Assembly (NCBI RefSeq): GCF_002934235.1
Contig: NZ_PTIS01000006.1
Coordinates: 1-64,000, forward strand
DNA length: 64,000 bases
Source of the DNA: Clostridium algidicarnis DSM 15099
GTDB taxonomy: Bacteria; Bacillota; Clostridia; Clostridiales; Clostridiaceae
Direction: 5' to 3'
How positions within the stretch are numbered: the stretch's first letter is position 1; the number at the start of each line of letters is the position of its first letter. The notes below the pieces were generated by a model that saw only the letters and a program-made list of their open reading frames with translations, was not told where the DNA came from and did not search any database. Both the position numbers and the translations under genes were made by a program. This document shows positions 48,894 through 59,733 of this stretch, one piece after another.

Positions 48894-49523
48894 ATGAAAA
48901 AAGCAATAATGGGTAAAAAAATTGGCATGACACAAATATTTGATGCTAATGGTAAAATAGTTCCAGTAACTGTTGTTGAAGCAACTCCAAATGTAGTACT
49001 TCAAAAGAAGACTACAGAAAAAGATGGATATGATGCTATACAAGTAGGTTTTGGAGAAATAAGAGAAAAGTTAGTGAACAAACCAAGAAAAGGACAATTT
49101 ACTAAAGCGGGTGCTCCATTTAAAAGATTTGTAAGAGAATTTAGATTAGAGGACTGCAGTGGATATGAAATGGGCCAAGAAATCAAAGTTGATACCTTCG
49201 AAGAAGGAGACAAAGTTGATATAAGTGGTATTTCTAAAGGTAAGGGGTTCCAAGGAACAATTAAGAGATGGAACGCACATAGAGGACCTATGTCCCATGG
49301 TTCTAAGTTCCATAGAGCAGTAGGGTCTATGGGAGCATCATCAGATCCATCAAGAACATTTAAAAACAAAAGATTGCCAGGACATATGGGGAATGTTAAT
49401 ACAACAGTATTAAATCTTCAAGTTGTTAAAATAATGCCAGAGAAAAATGTAATATTGATTAAAGGTGGAATACCAGGACCAAACAAGGGAATGGTTGTAA
49501 TAAGAAATTCCGTTAAGGCTTAA
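48894..49523 (+). CDS. rplC: 50S ribosomal protein L3
   Basis: 209 aa. L3 folds early on 23S rRNA and sends a loop to the peptidyl-transferase centre. [10 protein letters not shown] at the start and [22 protein letters not shown] in the loop are diagnostic. The ATG at 48894 follows AGGAGGTG; an in-frame upstream ATG lies before the site. rplD follows after 26 nt. Confidence 0.97.
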   Translation: MKKAIMGKKIGMTQIFDANGKIVPVTVVEATPNVVLQKKTTEKDGYDAIQVGFGEIREKLVNKPRKGQFTKAGAPFKRFVREFRLEDCSGYEMGQEIKVDTFEEGDKVDISGISKGKGFQGTIKRWNAHRGPMSHGSKFHRAVGSMGASSDPSRTFKNKRLPGHMGNVNTTVLNLQVVKIMPEKNVILIKGGIPGPNKGMVVIRNSVKA

Positions 49524-49549
49524 TTCTTTGGAAGAAAGGAGGAAGTAGA

Positions 49550-50170
49550 ATGCCTAAAGTAGGATTATTTAATGTAGAAGGTAAAAAGGTTGGAGATTTC
49601 CAATTATCAGATAGCGTATTTGGAGTAGAAGTTAATGAATATGCAATGCACCAAGTAGTTGTTGCGTTACTTGCAAATAAAAGACAAGGAACACAATCAG
49701 CTAAGACAAGAGCAGAAGTTTCAGGAGGCGGAATAAAGCCTTGGAGACAAAAAGGAACAGGTAGAGCTAGACAGGGTTCAATAAGAGCACCTCAATGGAT
49801 ACATGGAGGAATCGTATTTGCACCAAAGCCAAGAGATTACAGAGTTTCAGTTCCTAAGACAATGAGAAAAGTTGCTATGAAATCTGCTTTAACAAGCAAG
49901 GTTCAAGACAATGAAATGATAGTGTTAGAGAGCTTAAGCCTAGATGCTCCAAAAACAAAAGAAATAGTTAAAATGCTTAATGCGTTTGAGGCTAAGAAAG
50001 CATTAATAATTACTTCAGAGTCAAATGAAGTAATATATAAATCTTCAAGAAATATTGAGGGAGTAAGCGTAATCCCAGTAAACAACATTAATGTGTATGA
50101 TTTATTGAAATACGAAAAAGTTATTATAACTAAGGACGCTTTGTCTAAGATTGAGGAGGTGTACGCATAA
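49550..50170 (+). CDS. rplD: 50S ribosomal protein L4
   Basis: 206 aa. L4 lines the exit tunnel through the loop around [20 protein letters not shown], where macrolide-resistance changes occur; no obvious change is seen. In enterobacteria L4 represses the S10 operon. Its stop overlaps the rplW ATG by one base (TAATG), coupling translation. Confidence 0.97.
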   Translation: MPKVGLFNVEGKKVGDFQLSDSVFGVEVNEYAMHQVVVALLANKRQGTQSAKTRAEVSGGGIKPWRQKGTGRARQGSIRAPQWIHGGIVFAPKPRDYRVSVPKTMRKVAMKSALTSKVQDNEMIVLESLSLDAPKTKEIVKMLNAFEAKKALIITSESNEVIYKSSRNIEGVSVIPVNNINVYDLLKYEKVIITKDALSKIEEVYA

Positions 50171-50466
50171 TGAAGTTAACAAGTCATGATATAATAAGAA
50201 AACCTGTTATAACAGAAAAAAGCATGACATCTATGGCAGAAAAAAAATACACCTTCATCGTTCATGTATCAGCTAACAAATCTCAAATAAAGAGAGCTGT
50301 TGAAGAAGTTTTTGGCGTTAAAGTTGAAGATGTAAAGACCATTAGAACTATGGGAAAAACAAAAAGAGTAGGCGTACATGTAGGAAAGAGAGCAGACTAC
50401 AAAAAGGCTATTGTTAAATTAACAGAAGATAGCAAAACAATAGAATTCTTTGACGGAATGCAATAA
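50170..50466 (+). CDS. rplW: 50S ribosomal protein L23
   Basis: 98 aa tunnel-exit protein and docking point for trigger factor and [16 protein letters not shown] opens the protein, and [18 protein letters not shown] follows in the RNA-binding part. Its ribosome binding site lies in the end of rplD. Confidence 0.96.
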   Translation: MKLTSHDIIRKPVITEKSMTSMAEKKYTFIVHVSANKSQIKRAVEEVFGVKVEDVKTIRTMGKTKRVGVHVGKRADYKKAIVKLTEDSKTIEFFDGMQ

Positions 50467-50521
50467 GAAAAAGCAGGTATTGGCAAAAAGCCAGAAAAGC
50501 GTAAGCAAGGAGGGAATTTAG

Positions 50522-51355
50522 ATGGCAGTTAAGAGTTTTAGACCGACTACCCCATCAAGGAGACAAATGACTATGTCAACATTTGAAGAGATAACAACAG
50601 ATAAACCTGAAAAGTCTCTTTTAGTTGCAAAAAGTAAAAAAGCGGGTAGAAATGCTCATGGTAAGATAACTGTTAGACACCAAGGCGGTGGAGCTAAACA
50701 AAAGTATAGAATAATAGATTTCAAAAGAAACAAAGATGGTATACCAGCAAAGGTATCAAGCATTGAGTATGATCCAAATAGATCAGCGTACATAGCACTT
50801 ATAGTATATGCTGATGGAGAAAAGACATACATAATCGCTCCAGTTGGAATAAAAGTTGGAGATGTTATAGTATCTGGATCAGAATCTGATATTAAACCAG
50901 GGAACACCCTTCCAATGAAAAACATACCAGTAGGTACTGTTATTCATAACATAGAACTTCATGCTGGAAGAGGAGCTCAATTAGTTAGATCAGCAGGATC
51001 ATCTGCTCAACTAATGGCTAAAGAAGGTAACTATGCTACACTAAGACTTCCAAGTGGTGAAGTTAGATATGTAAGAGTTGAGTGTAAGGCTACTATAGGT
51101 ACAGTTTCAAATGTTGCACATAAAGATGTTAACATAGGTAAGGCAGGAAGAAAAAGACATATGGGATGGAGACCTACAGTAAGAGGATCCGTTATGAACC
51201 CATGTGACCATCCACACGGTGGAGGAGAAGGTAAAGCACCAATAGGTAGACCATCACCACTTACACCATGGGGTAAACCTGCACTTGGATATAAGACTAG
51301 AAAAACTAAGAAATATTCAGACAGATTAATAATAAGAGGAAGAAACAGTAAGTAG
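50522..51355 (+). CDS. rplB: 50S ribosomal protein L2
   Basis: 277 aa, needed for subunit joining and peptidyl transfer. [20 protein letters not shown] near the start and the C-terminal [12 protein letters not shown] loop with its conserved histidine are complete. GGAGGG lies upstream. A perfect hairpin follows its stop. Confidence 0.97.
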   Translation: MAVKSFRPTTPSRRQMTMSTFEEITTDKPEKSLLVAKSKKAGRNAHGKITVRHQGGGAKQKYRIIDFKRNKDGIPAKVSSIEYDPNRSAYIALIVYADGEKTYIIAPVGIKVGDVIVSGSESDIKPGNTLPMKNIPVGTVIHNIELHAGRGAQLVRSAGSSAQLMAKEGNYATLRLPSGEVRYVRVECKATIGTVSNVAHKDVNIGKAGRKRHMGWRPTVRGSVMNPCDHPHGGGEGKAPIGRPSPLTPWGKPALGYKTRKTKKYSDRLIIRGRNSK

Positions 51356-51356
51356 T

Positions 51357-51383
51357 CAAAGAGAATATGAAATATTCTCTTTG
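51357..51383 (+). promoter_or_regulatory. Intercistronic hairpin between rplB and rpsS
   Basis: CAAAGAGAATAT pairs perfectly with ATATTCTCTTTG (12 bp, loop GAA), two bases after the rplB stop and within the S10 operon. No T run follows, so full termination is unlikely. It may protect or define an mRNA end, or tune rpsS. Confidence 0.6.
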
Positions 51384-51417
51384 ATATACTGTGTCCATTT
51401 GAAGGGAGGAATATCTA

Positions 51418-51699
51418 GTGAGTAGATCAACAAAAAAAGGACCTTTTGTCCACGAAAGTCTTTTAAAGAAGATAATCGAAATGAACAAATCTGGTGAAAA
51501 AAAGGTTGTAAAGACTTGGTCAAGAAGTTCAACTATTTTTCCACAAATGATAGGTCATACCATAGCAGTTCATGACGGTAGAAAGCATGTTCCAGTTTTC
51601 GTTAGTGAAGACATGGTAGGACATAAACTAGGTGAGTTCGCATTAACAAGAACTTACAGAGGTCACGTTAATAGTGAAAAATCATCAAAGGTAAGATAA
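51418..51699 (+). CDS. rpsS: 30S ribosomal protein S19
   Basis: 93 aa head protein that pairs with S13 against the A-site region. [18 protein letters not shown] and the [17 protein letters not shown]-terminal segment are present. GTG start after GGGAGG. It follows the 51357-51383 hairpin. Confidence 0.96.
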   Translation: MSRSTKKGPFVHESLLKKIIEMNKSGEKKVVKTWSRSSTIFPQMIGHTIAVHDGRKHVPVFVSEDMVGHKLGEFALTRTYRGHVNSEKSSKVR

Positions 51700-51723
51700 G
51701 CCTTGAGAAAGGAGGAATTAGAA

Positions 51724-52059
51724 ATGGAAGCTAAAGCTATAGCTAAATATGTGAGAATGTCTCCAATGAAAGTTGGGATTGTTTTAAACTTAATAAAAGG
51801 TAAAAATGTAAATGAAGCTTTTGCTATACTAAAATACACCCAAAAGGATGCTGCGGTAGTTATAGACAAAGTTCTAAAGTCAGCTGTAGCAAACGCTGAA
51901 AATAATCTTAATTTAGATGTTTCTAGATTGATAGTTTCAGAAGCGTATGCGGGACCTGGACCAACATTAAAAAGATTTCAACCACATGCTCAAGGAAGAG
52001 CATTTAGAATAAATAAAAGATCAAGTCATATAACAGTAATTGTTAAAGAAATAGCTTAA
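51724..52059 (+). CDS. rplV: 50S ribosomal protein L22
   Basis: 111 aa; its beta-hairpin reaches into the exit tunnel. [20 protein letters not shown] opens the fold, and [11 protein letters not shown]-like [17 protein letters not shown] is in the hairpin. The ATG at 51724 follows AAAGGAGG; an in-frame TTG 21 nt earlier precedes that site and was rejected. Confidence 0.96.
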   Translation: MEAKAIAKYVRMSPMKVGIVLNLIKGKNVNEAFAILKYTQKDAAVVIDKVLKSAVANAENNLNLDVSRLIVSEAYAGPGPTLKRFQPHAQGRAFRINKRSSHITVIVKEIA

Positions 52060-52076
52060 AAAAGGAGGGAAATATA

Positions 52077-52733
52077 GTGGGACAAAAAGTAAATCCTAAT
52101 GGTTTTAGAGTTGGCGTAATTAAAGATTGGAATGCGAAATGGTTTGCTGATAAGAGAAATTTTGCTGATTACCTTATAGAAGATAATCAAATCAGAAATT
52201 ACGTTAAAACAAAGTCCTATGCAGCAGGTATTTCAAAGATAGAAATTGAAAGAGCTGCTAAAAGAATTAAATTAAATATTTATACAGCAAAACCTGGAGT
52301 AATCATTGGAAAAGGTGGATCAGGAATTGACACACTTAAAAAAGGATTAGAACAGTTTATAACTGGTAAAAATATATTAATTAATATAGTTGAAGTTAGA
52401 AATACAGAAATAGATGCTCAGTTAATGTCTGAAAATATAGCAGCACAACTTGAGAAAAGAATTTCTTTTAGAAGAGCAATGAAACAAACAATTCAAAGAT
52501 CAATGAGAGCTGGAGCTAAGGGTGTTAAGATAAATTGTGCAGGAAGACTTGCTGGTGCAGAAATAGCTAGAACAGAACATTATCATGATGGAACAATTCC
52601 ACTACAAACATTAAGAGCAGACATTGATTATGGATTTGCAGAAGCAAATACAACATATGGTAAAATTGGAGTAAAAGTATGGGTTTATAAGGGAGAAGTT
52701 CTTCCAGTGAAAAAGGAAGAGGCTAACGCATAA
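52077..52733 (+). CDS. rpsC: 30S ribosomal protein S3
   Basis: 218 aa. The KH domain has the GxxG-type loop in [16 protein letters not shown]; the C-terminal domain ([12 protein letters not shown] ... DIDYGFAEA) lines the mRNA entry channel. GTG start after AAAGGAGGG, giving the normal [11 protein letters not shown]. Confidence 0.97.
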   Translation: MGQKVNPNGFRVGVIKDWNAKWFADKRNFADYLIEDNQIRNYVKTKSYAAGISKIEIERAAKRIKLNIYTAKPGVIIGKGGSGIDTLKKGLEQFITGKNILINIVEVRNTEIDAQLMSENIAAQLEKRISFRRAMKQTIQRSMRAGAKGVKINCAGRLAGAEIARTEHYHDGTIPLQTLRADIDYGFAEANTTYGKIGVKVWVYKGEVLPVKKEEANA

Positions 52734-52750
52734 GAAAGGAGGAATTCGAG

Positions 52751-53194
52751 ATGTTAATGCCTAAAAGAGTAAAACATCGTAAAGTTCAGAAAGGTAGAAT
52801 GCGTGGTAAAGCTACAAGAGGTAATTTTATAGCTTACGGAGATTACGCAATTCAAGCAACTGAATGCGGTTGGATTACTAGCAATCAAATAGAAGCAGCT
52901 AGAATAGCTATCACTAGATATATTAAAAGAGGTGGGAAGCTTTGGATAAAGATTTTCCCAGATAAGCCAATAACTGAAAAGCCTGCTGAAACTCGTATGG
53001 GATCCGGTAAAGGTTCACCAGAATATTGGGTAGCAGTTGTTAAGCCAGGTAGAGTTTTATTTGAATTATCAGGTGTTTCAGAAGAAGTAGCAAGAGAAGC
53101 AATGAGACTTGCTCAACATAAGCTTCCTATATCAACTAAGTTTGTTACAAGGAGCGATTTTGAGGAAATGGGTGGTGAAAGTAATGAAGGCTAG
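52751..53194 (+). CDS. rplP: 50S ribosomal protein L16
   Basis: 147 aa. L16 organises the A-site tRNA corridor of 23S r[20 protein letters not shown] is the clostridial N-terminus and [10 protein letters not shown]-like [16 protein letters not shown] the conserved core. The first ATG is eight bases from GGAGG. Its last codons overlap the rpmC start by 11 nt. Confidence 0.96.
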   Translation: MLMPKRVKHRKVQKGRMRGKATRGNFIAYGDYAIQATECGWITSNQIEAARIAITRYIKRGGKLWIKIFPDKPITEKPAETRMGSGKGSPEYWVAVVKPGRVLFELSGVSEEVAREAMRLAQHKLPISTKFVTRSDFEEMGGESNEG

Positions 53195-53396
53195 AGAGTT
53201 ACAAGATTTAAGAACAAACTCACCCCAAGAACTAGAAGGTAAGCTAGATAACCTTAAAGGGGAGCTTTTTAATTTAAGGTTTCAATTAGCTACAGGCCAA
53301 TTAGAAAATCCAATGAGAATTAAAGAAGTTAAAAAGTCTATAGCCCAAGTAAAGACCATCTTAAGAGAAGAAGAGTTAAGGTCTATTCAACAATAA
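53184..53396 (+). CDS. rpmC: 50S ribosomal protein L29
   Basis: 70 aa, two antiparallel helices near the tunnel exit. [20 protein letters not shown] is the normal start. A longer in-frame reading begins inside rplP but has no binding site; the ATG at 53184 has GGTGG/GGTGAAAG upstream and overlaps the rplP end, as usual in this operon. Confidence 0.95.
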   Translation: MKARELQDLRTNSPQELEGKLDNLKGELFNLRFQLATGQLENPMRIKEVKKSIAQVKTILREEELRSIQQ

Positions 53397-53417
53397 CCTT
53401 GAAAGGAGGTCAATTCA

Positions 53418-53672
53418 GTGGAAAGAGCAAATAGAAAGACAAGAGTCGGAAGAGTTGTTTCTGATAAAATGGATAAAACTATAGTTGTAGCTGTTGAGAC
53501 TAAAGTACGTCACCCGTTATACGGAAAAACAGTTAACAAAACTACAAAGTTTAAAACTCATGATGAAAATAATGAAGCAAATTTAAATGATAGAGTACAG
53601 ATAATGGAAACAAGACCTTTATCAAAAGATAAAAGATGGAGACTTGTTGAAATAGTTGAAAAGGCAAAGTAG
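53418..53672 (+). CDS. rpsQ: 30S ribosomal protein S17
   Basis: 84 aa OB-fold primary 16S-binding protein. [20 protein letters not shown] and the [14 protein letters not shown]-terminal segment identify it. GTG start after AAAGGAGGT. Confidence 0.96.
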   Translation: MERANRKTRVGRVVSDKMDKTIVVAVETKVRHPLYGKTVNKTTKFKTHDENNEANLNDRVQIMETRPLSKDKRWRLVEIVEKAK

Positions 53673-53699
53673 TCTTTAAACTGAAAGGAGGATATTTGA

Positions 53700-54068
53700 A
53701 TGATACAGCAACAAAGCAGGCTTAAGGTAGCAGATAATTCTGGTGCTAAAGAAATAATGTGTATTAGAGTTTTAGGTGGTTCCGGAAGAAAATACGGAAA
53801 CATTGGAGATATAATAGTTGCTAGCGTTAAAAGTGCAACACCAGGTGGAGTTGTTAAAAAAGGTGAAGTAGTTAAAGCAGTAATTGTAAGGTCAGTTAAG
53901 GGCTTAAGAAGAGCTGATGGTTCTTATATTAGATTTGATGAAAATGCAGCTGTTGTAATTAAAGAAGATAAACAGCCAAAAGGAACACGTATCTTCGGAC
54001 CAGTTGCTAGGGAGCTAAGAGAAAAAGATTTCACAAAAATATTATCATTAGCACCTGAAGTTCTATAA
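53700..54068 (+). CDS. rplN: 50S ribosomal protein L14
   Basis: 122 aa, near the factor-binding side and bridging to the 30[21 protein letters not shown] and the later [14 protein letters not shown] match the family. AAAGGAGG lies upstream. First gene of the spc-type block. Confidence 0.97.
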   Translation: MIQQQSRLKVADNSGAKEIMCIRVLGGSGRKYGNIGDIIVASVKSATPGGVVKKGEVVKAVIVRSVKGLRRADGSYIRFDENAAVVIKEDKQPKGTRIFGPVARELREKDFTKILSLAPEVL

Positions 54069-54088
54069 GATAGGGAGGTGGCAACACA

Positions 54089-54403
54089 ATGAAGGTTCAT
54101 GTAAGAAAAAGTGATACGGTAATGGTTATATCCGGAAAAGATAAAGGTAAAACGGGTGAAGTAATAGCTGTTACACCTAAAAAGAGTAAAGTCCTAGTTA
54201 GAGGAGTTAACATAGTATCTAAGCATAAGAAACCTAGCAAAGAAAATATGCAAGGTGGAATAGTTAGAGAAGAAATAGCAATACATAGCTCAAAGGTTAT
54301 GTTATATTGTAAAAAATGCAAATCTGTAACAAGGATAAGCAATAAGCTATTAGAAGATGGAACAAAGGTAAGAGTTTGCAAGAAATGTGAAGAAACATTT
54401 TAG
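54089..54403 (+). CDS. rplX: 50S ribosomal protein L24
   Basis: 104 aa assembly-initiator protein. The N-terminal KOW motif (ISGKDKGKTGEVIAV) is followed by a C-terminal zinc ribbon with Cys74, Cys77, Cys97 and Cys100. The ribbon is common in clostridial L24 but absent in E. coli. AGGGAGGTGG lies upstream. Confidence 0.96.
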   Translation: MKVHVRKSDTVMVISGKDKGKTGEVIAVTPKKSKVLVRGVNIVSKHKKPSKENMQGGIVREEIAIHSSKVMLYCKKCKSVTRISNKLLEDGTKVRVCKKCEETF

Positions 54404-54425
54404 GATCTGAAAGGAGGTAAAATTG

Positions 54426-54968
54426 ATGATTCCAAGACTAAAAGAAAAATATGATAACGAAGTAGTCCCAGCTTTGATGGAAAAGTTTGGATATAAGAAT
54501 ATTATGGAAGTTCCAAAGTTAGAGAAAATAGTTATTAACATGGGAGTCGGAGAGGCAAAAGATAATTCTAAAGTTTTAGATTCAGCTATGGCTGATATTC
54601 AATTAATAACTGGTCAAAAGCCTATACTAACTAAAGCAAAGAAATCTGTAGCTAACTTTAAATTAAGAGAGAACATGCCAATAGGTTGTAAAGTAACGTT
54701 AAGAAAAGGCCAAATGTTCGAATTTGCTGATAAACTAATAAGTATAGCTTTACCAAGAGTTAGAGACTTTAGAGGAATATCAGATAAATCTTTTGATGGT
54801 AGAGGAAACTATGCATTAGGAATAAAAGAACAATTAATATTCCCAGAAGTGGAATATGATAAAATTGATAAAGTAAGAGGAATGGATATAATATTTGTAA
54901 CTAGTGCAAAGACAGACGAGGAAGCAAGAGAGTTATTAAGATTCCTTGGTATGCCATTTGCTCAGTAA
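54426..54968 (+). CDS. rplE: 50S ribosomal protein L5
   Basis: 180 aa; binds 5S rRNA (gene at 182-298) and touches the P-site t[17 protein letters not shown] and [13 protein letters not shown]-like [17 protein letters not shown] are the family motifs. The ATG at 54426 is eight bases from GGAGG; the TTG just before is too close. Confidence 0.96.
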   Translation: MIPRLKEKYDNEVVPALMEKFGYKNIMEVPKLEKIVINMGVGEAKDNSKVLDSAMADIQLITGQKPILTKAKKSVANFKLRENMPIGCKVTLRKGQMFEFADKLISIALPRVRDFRGISDKSFDGRGNYALGIKEQLIFPEVEYDKIDKVRGMDIIFVTSAKTDEEARELLRFLGMPFAQ

Positions 54969-54984
54969 TTAAGGAGGGGAAAAC

Positions 54985-55170
54985 GTGGCACGTAAAGCAA
55001 TAATAGAAAAATGGAAAAAAACACCTAAGTATTCTACTAGAGCTTATACAAGATGTAGATTATGTGGAAGACCCCATGCGGTTTTAAGTAAGTATGGAAT
55101 TTGCCGTATTTGCTTTAGAGAACTTGCACATAAGGGAGAAATACCTGGATGCAGAAAAGCAAGCTGGTAA
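54985..55170 (+). CDS. rpsN: 30S ribosomal protein S14, zinc form
   Basis: 61 aa short, zinc-binding S14 (type Z) with Cys24, Cys27, Cys40 and Cys43. It completes the 30S head. GTG start after AAGGAGGGG. No zinc-less S14 copy is in this window. Confidence 0.96.
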   Translation: MARKAIIEKWKKTPKYSTRAYTRCRLCGRPHAVLSKYGICRICFRELAHKGEIPGCRKASW

Positions 55171-55200
55171 AGGTTAATGTAACGAAAGGAGGCAATGAAT

Positions 55201-55602
55201 ATGGGAGTTATCACGGATCCAATTGCAGATTTGCTGACTCGTATAAGAAACGCAAATGCTGTTAGACATGAAATAGTCGAGGTTCCTTCTTCAACAGTTA
55301 AGAAGGCTATAACTAATATATTACTTCAAGAAGGTTATATAAAGGATATAGAGGAATACTCTGATGGAGTAGTTCCAATGATGAGAATCACTTTGAAATA
55401 TGTTTCAAACAATCAAAAAGTAATAACTGGATTAAAGAGAATCTCTAAACCAGGACTAAGAGTATATTCTAGAAAAGAAGAAATCCCTAGAGTATTAAAT
55501 GGCTTAGGAATAGCAATAATATCAACTTCCCAAGGAATAATGGTTGATAGAGAAGCTAGAAAAGCAGGACTTGGTGGAGAAGTACTCTGCTACGTTTGGT
55601 AG
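55201..55602 (+). CDS. rpsH: 30S ribosomal protein S8
   Basis: 133 aa primary binder of the 16S central domain; in E. coli it also represses the spc operon. [19 protein letters not shown] and the C-terminal [20 protein letters not shown] are diagnostic. The ATG at 55201 is eight bases from GGAGG; the ATG six bases earlier is only two bases away and was rejected. Confidence 0.96.
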   Translation: MGVITDPIADLLTRIRNANAVRHEIVEVPSSTVKKAITNILLQEGYIKDIEEYSDGVVPMMRITLKYVSNNQKVITGLKRISKPGLRVYSRKEEIPRVLNGLGIAIISTSQGIMVDREARKAGLGGEVLCYVW

Positions 55603-55671
55603 TATAAAGAGTTTATATAAATATTAATAAAATGCATGGATATGCGTAATCGGAGTGTAGGAGGTGCGAAT

Positions 55672-56214
55672 ATGTCAAGAATAGGTAAGATGCCCATCGC
55701 TATACCAAGCGGCGTAAATGTTACTATAACACCAGACAATGTTGTTACAGTAAAAGGCCCTAAAGGTGAACTTACAAGAGCTATGAGAAAAGAAATGACT
55801 ATAGCTGTTGAAGATAACACAATAGTAGTTACTAGATCAGGCGATGAAAAACAACTTAGAGCGTTTCACGGATTGACAAGATCTTTAATAAATAACATGG
55901 TTATCGGAGTAACAGAAGGTTACCAAAAGACATTAGAATTAATTGGAGTTGGATACAAAGCACAACTTCAAGGAAAAAAATTAGTGTTAAACTTAGGTTT
56001 TTCACATCCAGTTGAAATAGAGCCAGTAGGCGGAGTAACTTTTGAAATCCTTGCAGCAAATAAAGTTGCAATAAAAGGAATAGATAAAGAAGCTGTTGGA
56101 GATGCAGCTGCTGATATAAGAGTTTGGAGAAAGCCAGAGCCATATAAAGGCAAAGGTATAAAATATGAGGGCGAAATCATAAGACGTAAAGAAGGTAAAA
56201 CTGGTAAAAAGTAA
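55672..56214 (+). CDS. rplF: 50S ribosomal protein L6
   Basis: 180 aa, two similar domains at the factor-binding site. [14 protein letters not shown] is the family N-terminus and the C-terminal [16 protein letters not shown] the conserved end. The ATG at 55672 follows AGGAGGTG; an upstream in-frame ATG adds 12 unlikely residues. Confidence 0.96.
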   Translation: MSRIGKMPIAIPSGVNVTITPDNVVTVKGPKGELTRAMRKEMTIAVEDNTIVVTRSGDEKQLRAFHGLTRSLINNMVIGVTEGYQKTLELIGVGYKAQLQGKKLVLNLGFSHPVEIEPVGGVTFEILAANKVAIKGIDKEAVGDAAADIRVWRKPEPYKGKGIKYEGEIIRRKEGKTGKK

Positions 56215-56233
56215 TAGAAAGGAGTGAACCTTT

Positions 56234-56596
56234 ATGTTAAAGAAGGATGACAGACAAAAAAGCAGAGAAAGGCGCCATCTTAGAGTACGTAAAAAAATAG
56301 CTGGTACAGCTGAGAGACCAAGACTTTCTGTTTATAGAAGTGAAAGACATATATATGCTCAAATTATAGATGATGTTTCACAAAGCACACTTGTAGCTGC
56401 CTCTACTTTAGATAAAGACTTAGAGATAAGCTTAGGAAGCAATAAAGAAGCTGCTCAAAAAGTAGGAGAAATGATTGCTAAAAAAGCATTAGATAAAGGA
56501 ATTAAGCAAGTTGTATTTGATAGAGGTGGATACATATATCACGGAAGAATTGAAGAACTTGCAAAAGCAGCAAGAGAAGCTGGCTTAGAATTCTAA
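56234..56596 (+). CDS. rplR: 50S ribosomal protein L18
   Basis: 120 aa 5S rRNA-binding protein. [20 protein letters not shown] and the C-terminal [20 protein letters not shown] are typical. AAAGGAGTG lies upstream. With L5 it forms the 5S particle. Confidence 0.96.
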   Translation: MLKKDDRQKSRERRHLRVRKKIAGTAERPRLSVYRSERHIYAQIIDDVSQSTLVAASTLDKDLEISLGSNKEAAQKVGEMIAKKALDKGIKQVVFDRGGYIYHGRIEELAKAAREAGLEF

Positions 56597-56613
56597 TTTA
56601 GGGAGGGAAATAA

Positions 56614-57111
56614 ATGAGAATCGATCCTAGCACACTAGACCTTAAGGAAAAAGTTGTTTTTATAAACAGAGTAACTAAGGTTGTTAAGGGTGGTAGAAAC
56701 TTCAGATTCAGCGCTCTTGTTGTTGTCGGAGACGAGAACGGACATGTAGGCGTTGGTATGGGAAAATCTGCTGAAATACCTGAAGCAATAAGAAAAGGCA
56801 TCGAAGATGCAAAGAAAAATTTAATAGAAGTTCCTATGGTTGGAACTACAATTCCTCATGGAATTGATGGTATGTTTGGAACTGGTAGAGTACTTATAAT
56901 GCCAGCAACAGAAGGTACTGGAGTTATAGCTGGTGGTGCAGCTAGAGCTGTACTTGAACTAGCAGGTTTAAAAGACGTAAGAGCAAAATCTTTAGGTTCT
57001 AAAAACCCAAGAAACATGGTTAATGCTACAATCAACGGATTAAGTCGTCTAAGAACAGCTGAGCAAATTGCGAAGCTTAGAGGCAAAAACGTTGAAGAGA
57101 TTTTAGGTTAG
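56614..57111 (+). CDS. rpsE: 30S ribosomal protein S5
   Basis: 165 aa fidelity protein near the decoding site and mRNA helicase activity. The N-terminal S5 domain holds the loop around [10 protein letters not shown] where spectinomycin-resistance changes occur (wild-type here); the C-terminal half contains [23 protein letters not shown] lies upstream. Confidence 0.97.
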   Translation: MRIDPSTLDLKEKVVFINRVTKVVKGGRNFRFSALVVVGDENGHVGVGMGKSAEIPEAIRKGIEDAKKNLIEVPMVGTTIPHGIDGMFGTGRVLIMPATEGTGVIAGGAARAVLELAGLKDVRAKSLGSKNPRNMVNATINGLSRLRTAEQIAKLRGKNVEEILG

Positions 57112-57122
57112 GAGGGATTGCC

Positions 57123-57302
57123 TTGGCTAAACTAAAAGTAACTTTAGTTAAGAGTTTAATTGGTAGAAAAAAAGATCACATAGCAACTACAAATGCTCTT
57201 GGACTTAAAAAGATAGGAAAAACTATTGAGCATGAGGATACTCCTCAAATAATGGGTATGATAAATAAAGTTAGTTATCTTTTGAAAGTTGAAGAAGTTT
57301 AA
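57123..57302 (+). CDS. rpmD: 50S ribosomal protein L30
   Basis: 59 aa, translated from a TTG at 57123 with AGGAGGG nine bases upstream. The first residues are [19 protein letters not shown], and [20 protein letters not shown] is the family core. It lies between rpsE and rplO, the standard order. Confidence 0.95.
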   Translation: MAKLKVTLVKSLIGRKKDHIATTNALGLKKIGKTIEHEDTPQIMGMINKVSYLLKVEEV

Positions 57303-57326
57303 GAGAGCAAGGAGGTGTAAAGATAG

Positions 57327-57767
57327 ATGAGACTTCATGAATTAAAACCAGCAGAAGGAAGCAGAAAAGCTCCTAAAAGAGTAGGTAGAGGTACAGGATC
57401 AGGACTTGGAAGAAATGCCGGAAAAGGTGAAAACGGACAAAATTCAAGAAGTGGTGGTGGAGTTAGACCAGGATTCGAAGGAGGTCAAATGCCACTATAC
57501 AGAAGACTACCTAAAAGAGGATTTACCAATATATTTGCTAAAGAATATGTTGAAGTAAATATTAACAGATTGAATATATTTGAAGATGGTACAGTTGTGA
57601 CACCAGAATTATTGCTTGAAAGAAGAGTAGTAAGCAAGATTAAAGACGGAGTTAAGGTTTTAGGAAATGGAAATTTAGAAAAGAACTTAACAGTAAAAGC
57701 TACTAAGTTCTCTAAAACTGCAGCTGAAAAAATTGAAGCGGCTGGGGGAAAAGTTGAGGTGGTATAA
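57327..57767 (+). CDS. rplO: 50S ribosomal protein L15
   Basis: 146 aa. The Gly/Arg-rich N-terminus ([18 protein letters not shown] ... [20 protein letters not shown]) threads into 23S rRNA; the C-terminal domain is globular. AAGGAGGTG lies upstream. secY begins two bases after its stop. Confidence 0.96.
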   Translation: MRLHELKPAEGSRKAPKRVGRGTGSGLGRNAGKGENGQNSRSGGGVRPGFEGGQMPLYRRLPKRGFTNIFAKEYVEVNINRLNIFEDGTVVTPELLLERRVVSKIKDGVKVLGNGNLEKNLTVKATKFSKTAAEKIEAAGGKVEVV

Positions 57768-57769
57768 AA

Positions 57770-59050
57770 ATGCTATCAACCCTACGTAATGCTTGGAAGG
57801 TTCCAGAATTGCGCAAAAGACTGATATACACTTTGTTTTTAATTGCAATTTTCAGGATGGGAAATCATATTCCTGTTCCTGGAATTGATACAAGTCGTTT
57901 AGCAGATTTTGCAGGTCAATCTGGAAACCTAATTAACTTTTATGATTTAATATCTGGAGGTGCATTTAGTACATTTAGTATATTTGCATTAGGTGTTGTT
58001 CCTTATATTAATGCATCAATTATTATGCAATTATTAACTATTGCAATCCCTCAACTAGAACAACTATCAAAAGAGGGAGAAGATGGAAGAAGGAAGATAC
58101 AAAATATTACTAGGTATGCAGCTATACCTATAGGAGTTCTACAAGCTTATGGATCTTTTTTATTAATACAAAGTCAAAATGCAATAAAAGATGCTTCCAT
58201 GATGAATGTAGTCATGATAATATTAACTTTATTAGCAGCATCAACATTTTTGATGTGGCTTGGAGATATGATCACTGTTAAAGGACTTGGTAATGGAGTT
58301 TCACTTATTATATTTGTAAATATAATATCTAGATTCCCAAATACCATTTTTAAAATATCATCTCTTAAAAAAGGTCAGTATATCGGACCTGTAGAAATTG
58401 CTGTATTTGTAATAGTAGCATTAGCTTTATTATTATCAGTAATAGGTATGTCACTTGCAGAAAGAAGAATACCTGTTCAATATGCTGGAAAGTCAGTTGG
58501 TAATAAAGTGTTTAAAGGACAGTCTTCACATATTCCAATAAGCATAACTAGTTCAGCTGTAATAGCTATAATATTTGCTATGTCTGTTATGCAATTTCCT
58601 TTTACAATAGGACAATTTTGGCCCTTATCTTGGTTTAATAAAGTGATAGTAAATGGACGTTTCAGTCCATTTAAGAATAACTCTATAATGTATATAATCT
58701 TTTATGCTGTGTTAACAATATTCTTTACTTGGTTCTATACACAGGTTACAATGAAACCTGAAGAAATGGCAGAGAATATGAGTAAATCAGCTGGATTTAT
58801 ACCAGGTATAAGACCAGGAAATGCAACAGCGAGATACCTAGAAAGAATCCTAGATAGAATTTCCATTATAGGAGGTATCTTTGCAGCGGTAATTGCTTTA
58901 TTCCCTATAATACTTGAAAATTACACTTCTTTTAAGGGAATTTCATTTGGTGGTACAATGTTGCTCATAATGGTAGGAGTATCCTTGGATACATTAAGAC
59001 AAATGGAATCTCAATTAGTAATGCGTCATTATCAAGGATTTCTTAAATAA
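57770..59050 (+). CDS. secY: Protein translocase channel SecY
   Basis: 426 aa with ten predicted membrane helices. N-terminal [26 protein letters not shown], the plug and lateral-gate helices, and cytoplasmic loops such as [11 protein letters not shown] are as expected. SecE is encoded at 32340. GAGGTGG lies near the end of rplO. adk follows. Confidence 0.97.
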   Translation: MLSTLRNAWKVPELRKRLIYTLFLIAIFRMGNHIPVPGIDTSRLADFAGQSGNLINFYDLISGGAFSTFSIFALGVVPYINASIIMQLLTIAIPQLEQLSKEGEDGRRKIQNITRYAAIPIGVLQAYGSFLLIQSQNAIKDASMMNVVMIILTLLAASTFLMWLGDMITVKGLGNGVSLIIFVNIISRFPNTIFKISSLKKGQYIGPVEIAVFVIVALALLLSVIGMSLAERRIPVQYAGKSVGNKVFKGQSSHIPISITSSAVIAIIFAMSVMQFPFTIGQFWPLSWFNKVIVNGRFSPFKNNSIMYIIFYAVLTIFFTWFYTQVTMKPEEMAENMSKSAGFIPGIRPGNATARYLERILDRISIIGGIFAAVIALFPIILENYTSFKGISFGGTMLLIMVGVSLDTLRQMESQLVMRHYQGFLK

Positions 59051-59070
59051 GGATGATGGAGATGATGCCA

Positions 59071-59733
59071 GTGAAAATAGTATTATTAGGTCCACCGGGT
59101 GCCGGCAAGGGCACACAAGCAAAATCAATAAGCAACAGATATTCTATACCACATATATCCACAGGAGATATATTTAGAAAAAATATTTCAGAAAATACCC
59201 CTTTAGGCATTGAAGCTAAAAAACATATTGATAAAGGTCATTTGGTTCCAGATGACTTAACTATAGATATAGTTAAAGATCGATTAAGAGAAGAAGATTG
59301 TGATAAAGGGTACTTATTAGATGGTTTTCCTAGAACAGTTACGCAGGCAGAAGCTCTAGAATGCTTTTTGAATTCTAGAGATGAAAAGCTTAATACAGCT
59401 CTTTTAATAGATGTCCCAAGAGACTTCATATTAGAAAGAATGACAGGCAGAAGGGTTTGCCCAGCTTGTGGTGCTAGTTATCATATAAAATTTAATCCAC
59501 CAACCATTGATGGTAGATGTGATATTTGCGGTACTGATATAATTCAAAGAAAAGATGATGTTGAAAGTACTGTAAGTGAAAGGTTAGATGTCTATGATGA
59601 ACAAACACAGCCTTTGATAAATTATTATAAGAGCGAAGGTTTACTATCTATTGTAGATGGTACTAAAGCTATTAATGTGGTTTTCGAGGAAATATGTAAC
59701 ATTCTAGGGAGCAATAAAAATGATAATTATTAA
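59071..59733 (+). CDS. adk: Adenylate kinase
   Basis: 220 aa. Interconverts ATP + AMP and two ADP. P-loop GPPGAGKGT (7-15), AMP-binding TGDIFR and LDGFPRT, and a zinc-binding LID with Cys130, Cys133, Cys150 and Cys153 are present. The GTG at 59071 gives the canonical [10 protein letters not shown] and lies nine bases from GGAG; several in-frame ATGs upstream (from 59053) would add up to six residues, so the start is not certain. Overlaps map by 14 nt. Confidence 0.95.
   Translation: MKIVLLGPPGAGKGTQAKSISNRYSIPHISTGDIFRKNISENTPLGIEAKKHIDKGHLVPDDLTIDIVKDRLREEDCDKGYLLDGFPRTVTQAEALECFLNSRDEKLNTALLIDVPRDFILERMTGRRVCPACGASYHIKFNPPTIDGRCDICGTDIIQRKDDVESTVSERLDVYDEQTQPLINYYKSEGLLSIVDGTKAINVVFEEICNILGSNKNDNY

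Noticed and set aside
53109-53183. N-terminal extension of L29
   Set aside because: It is the out-of-frame end of rplP; the ATG at 53184 gives the normal L29 N-terminus.
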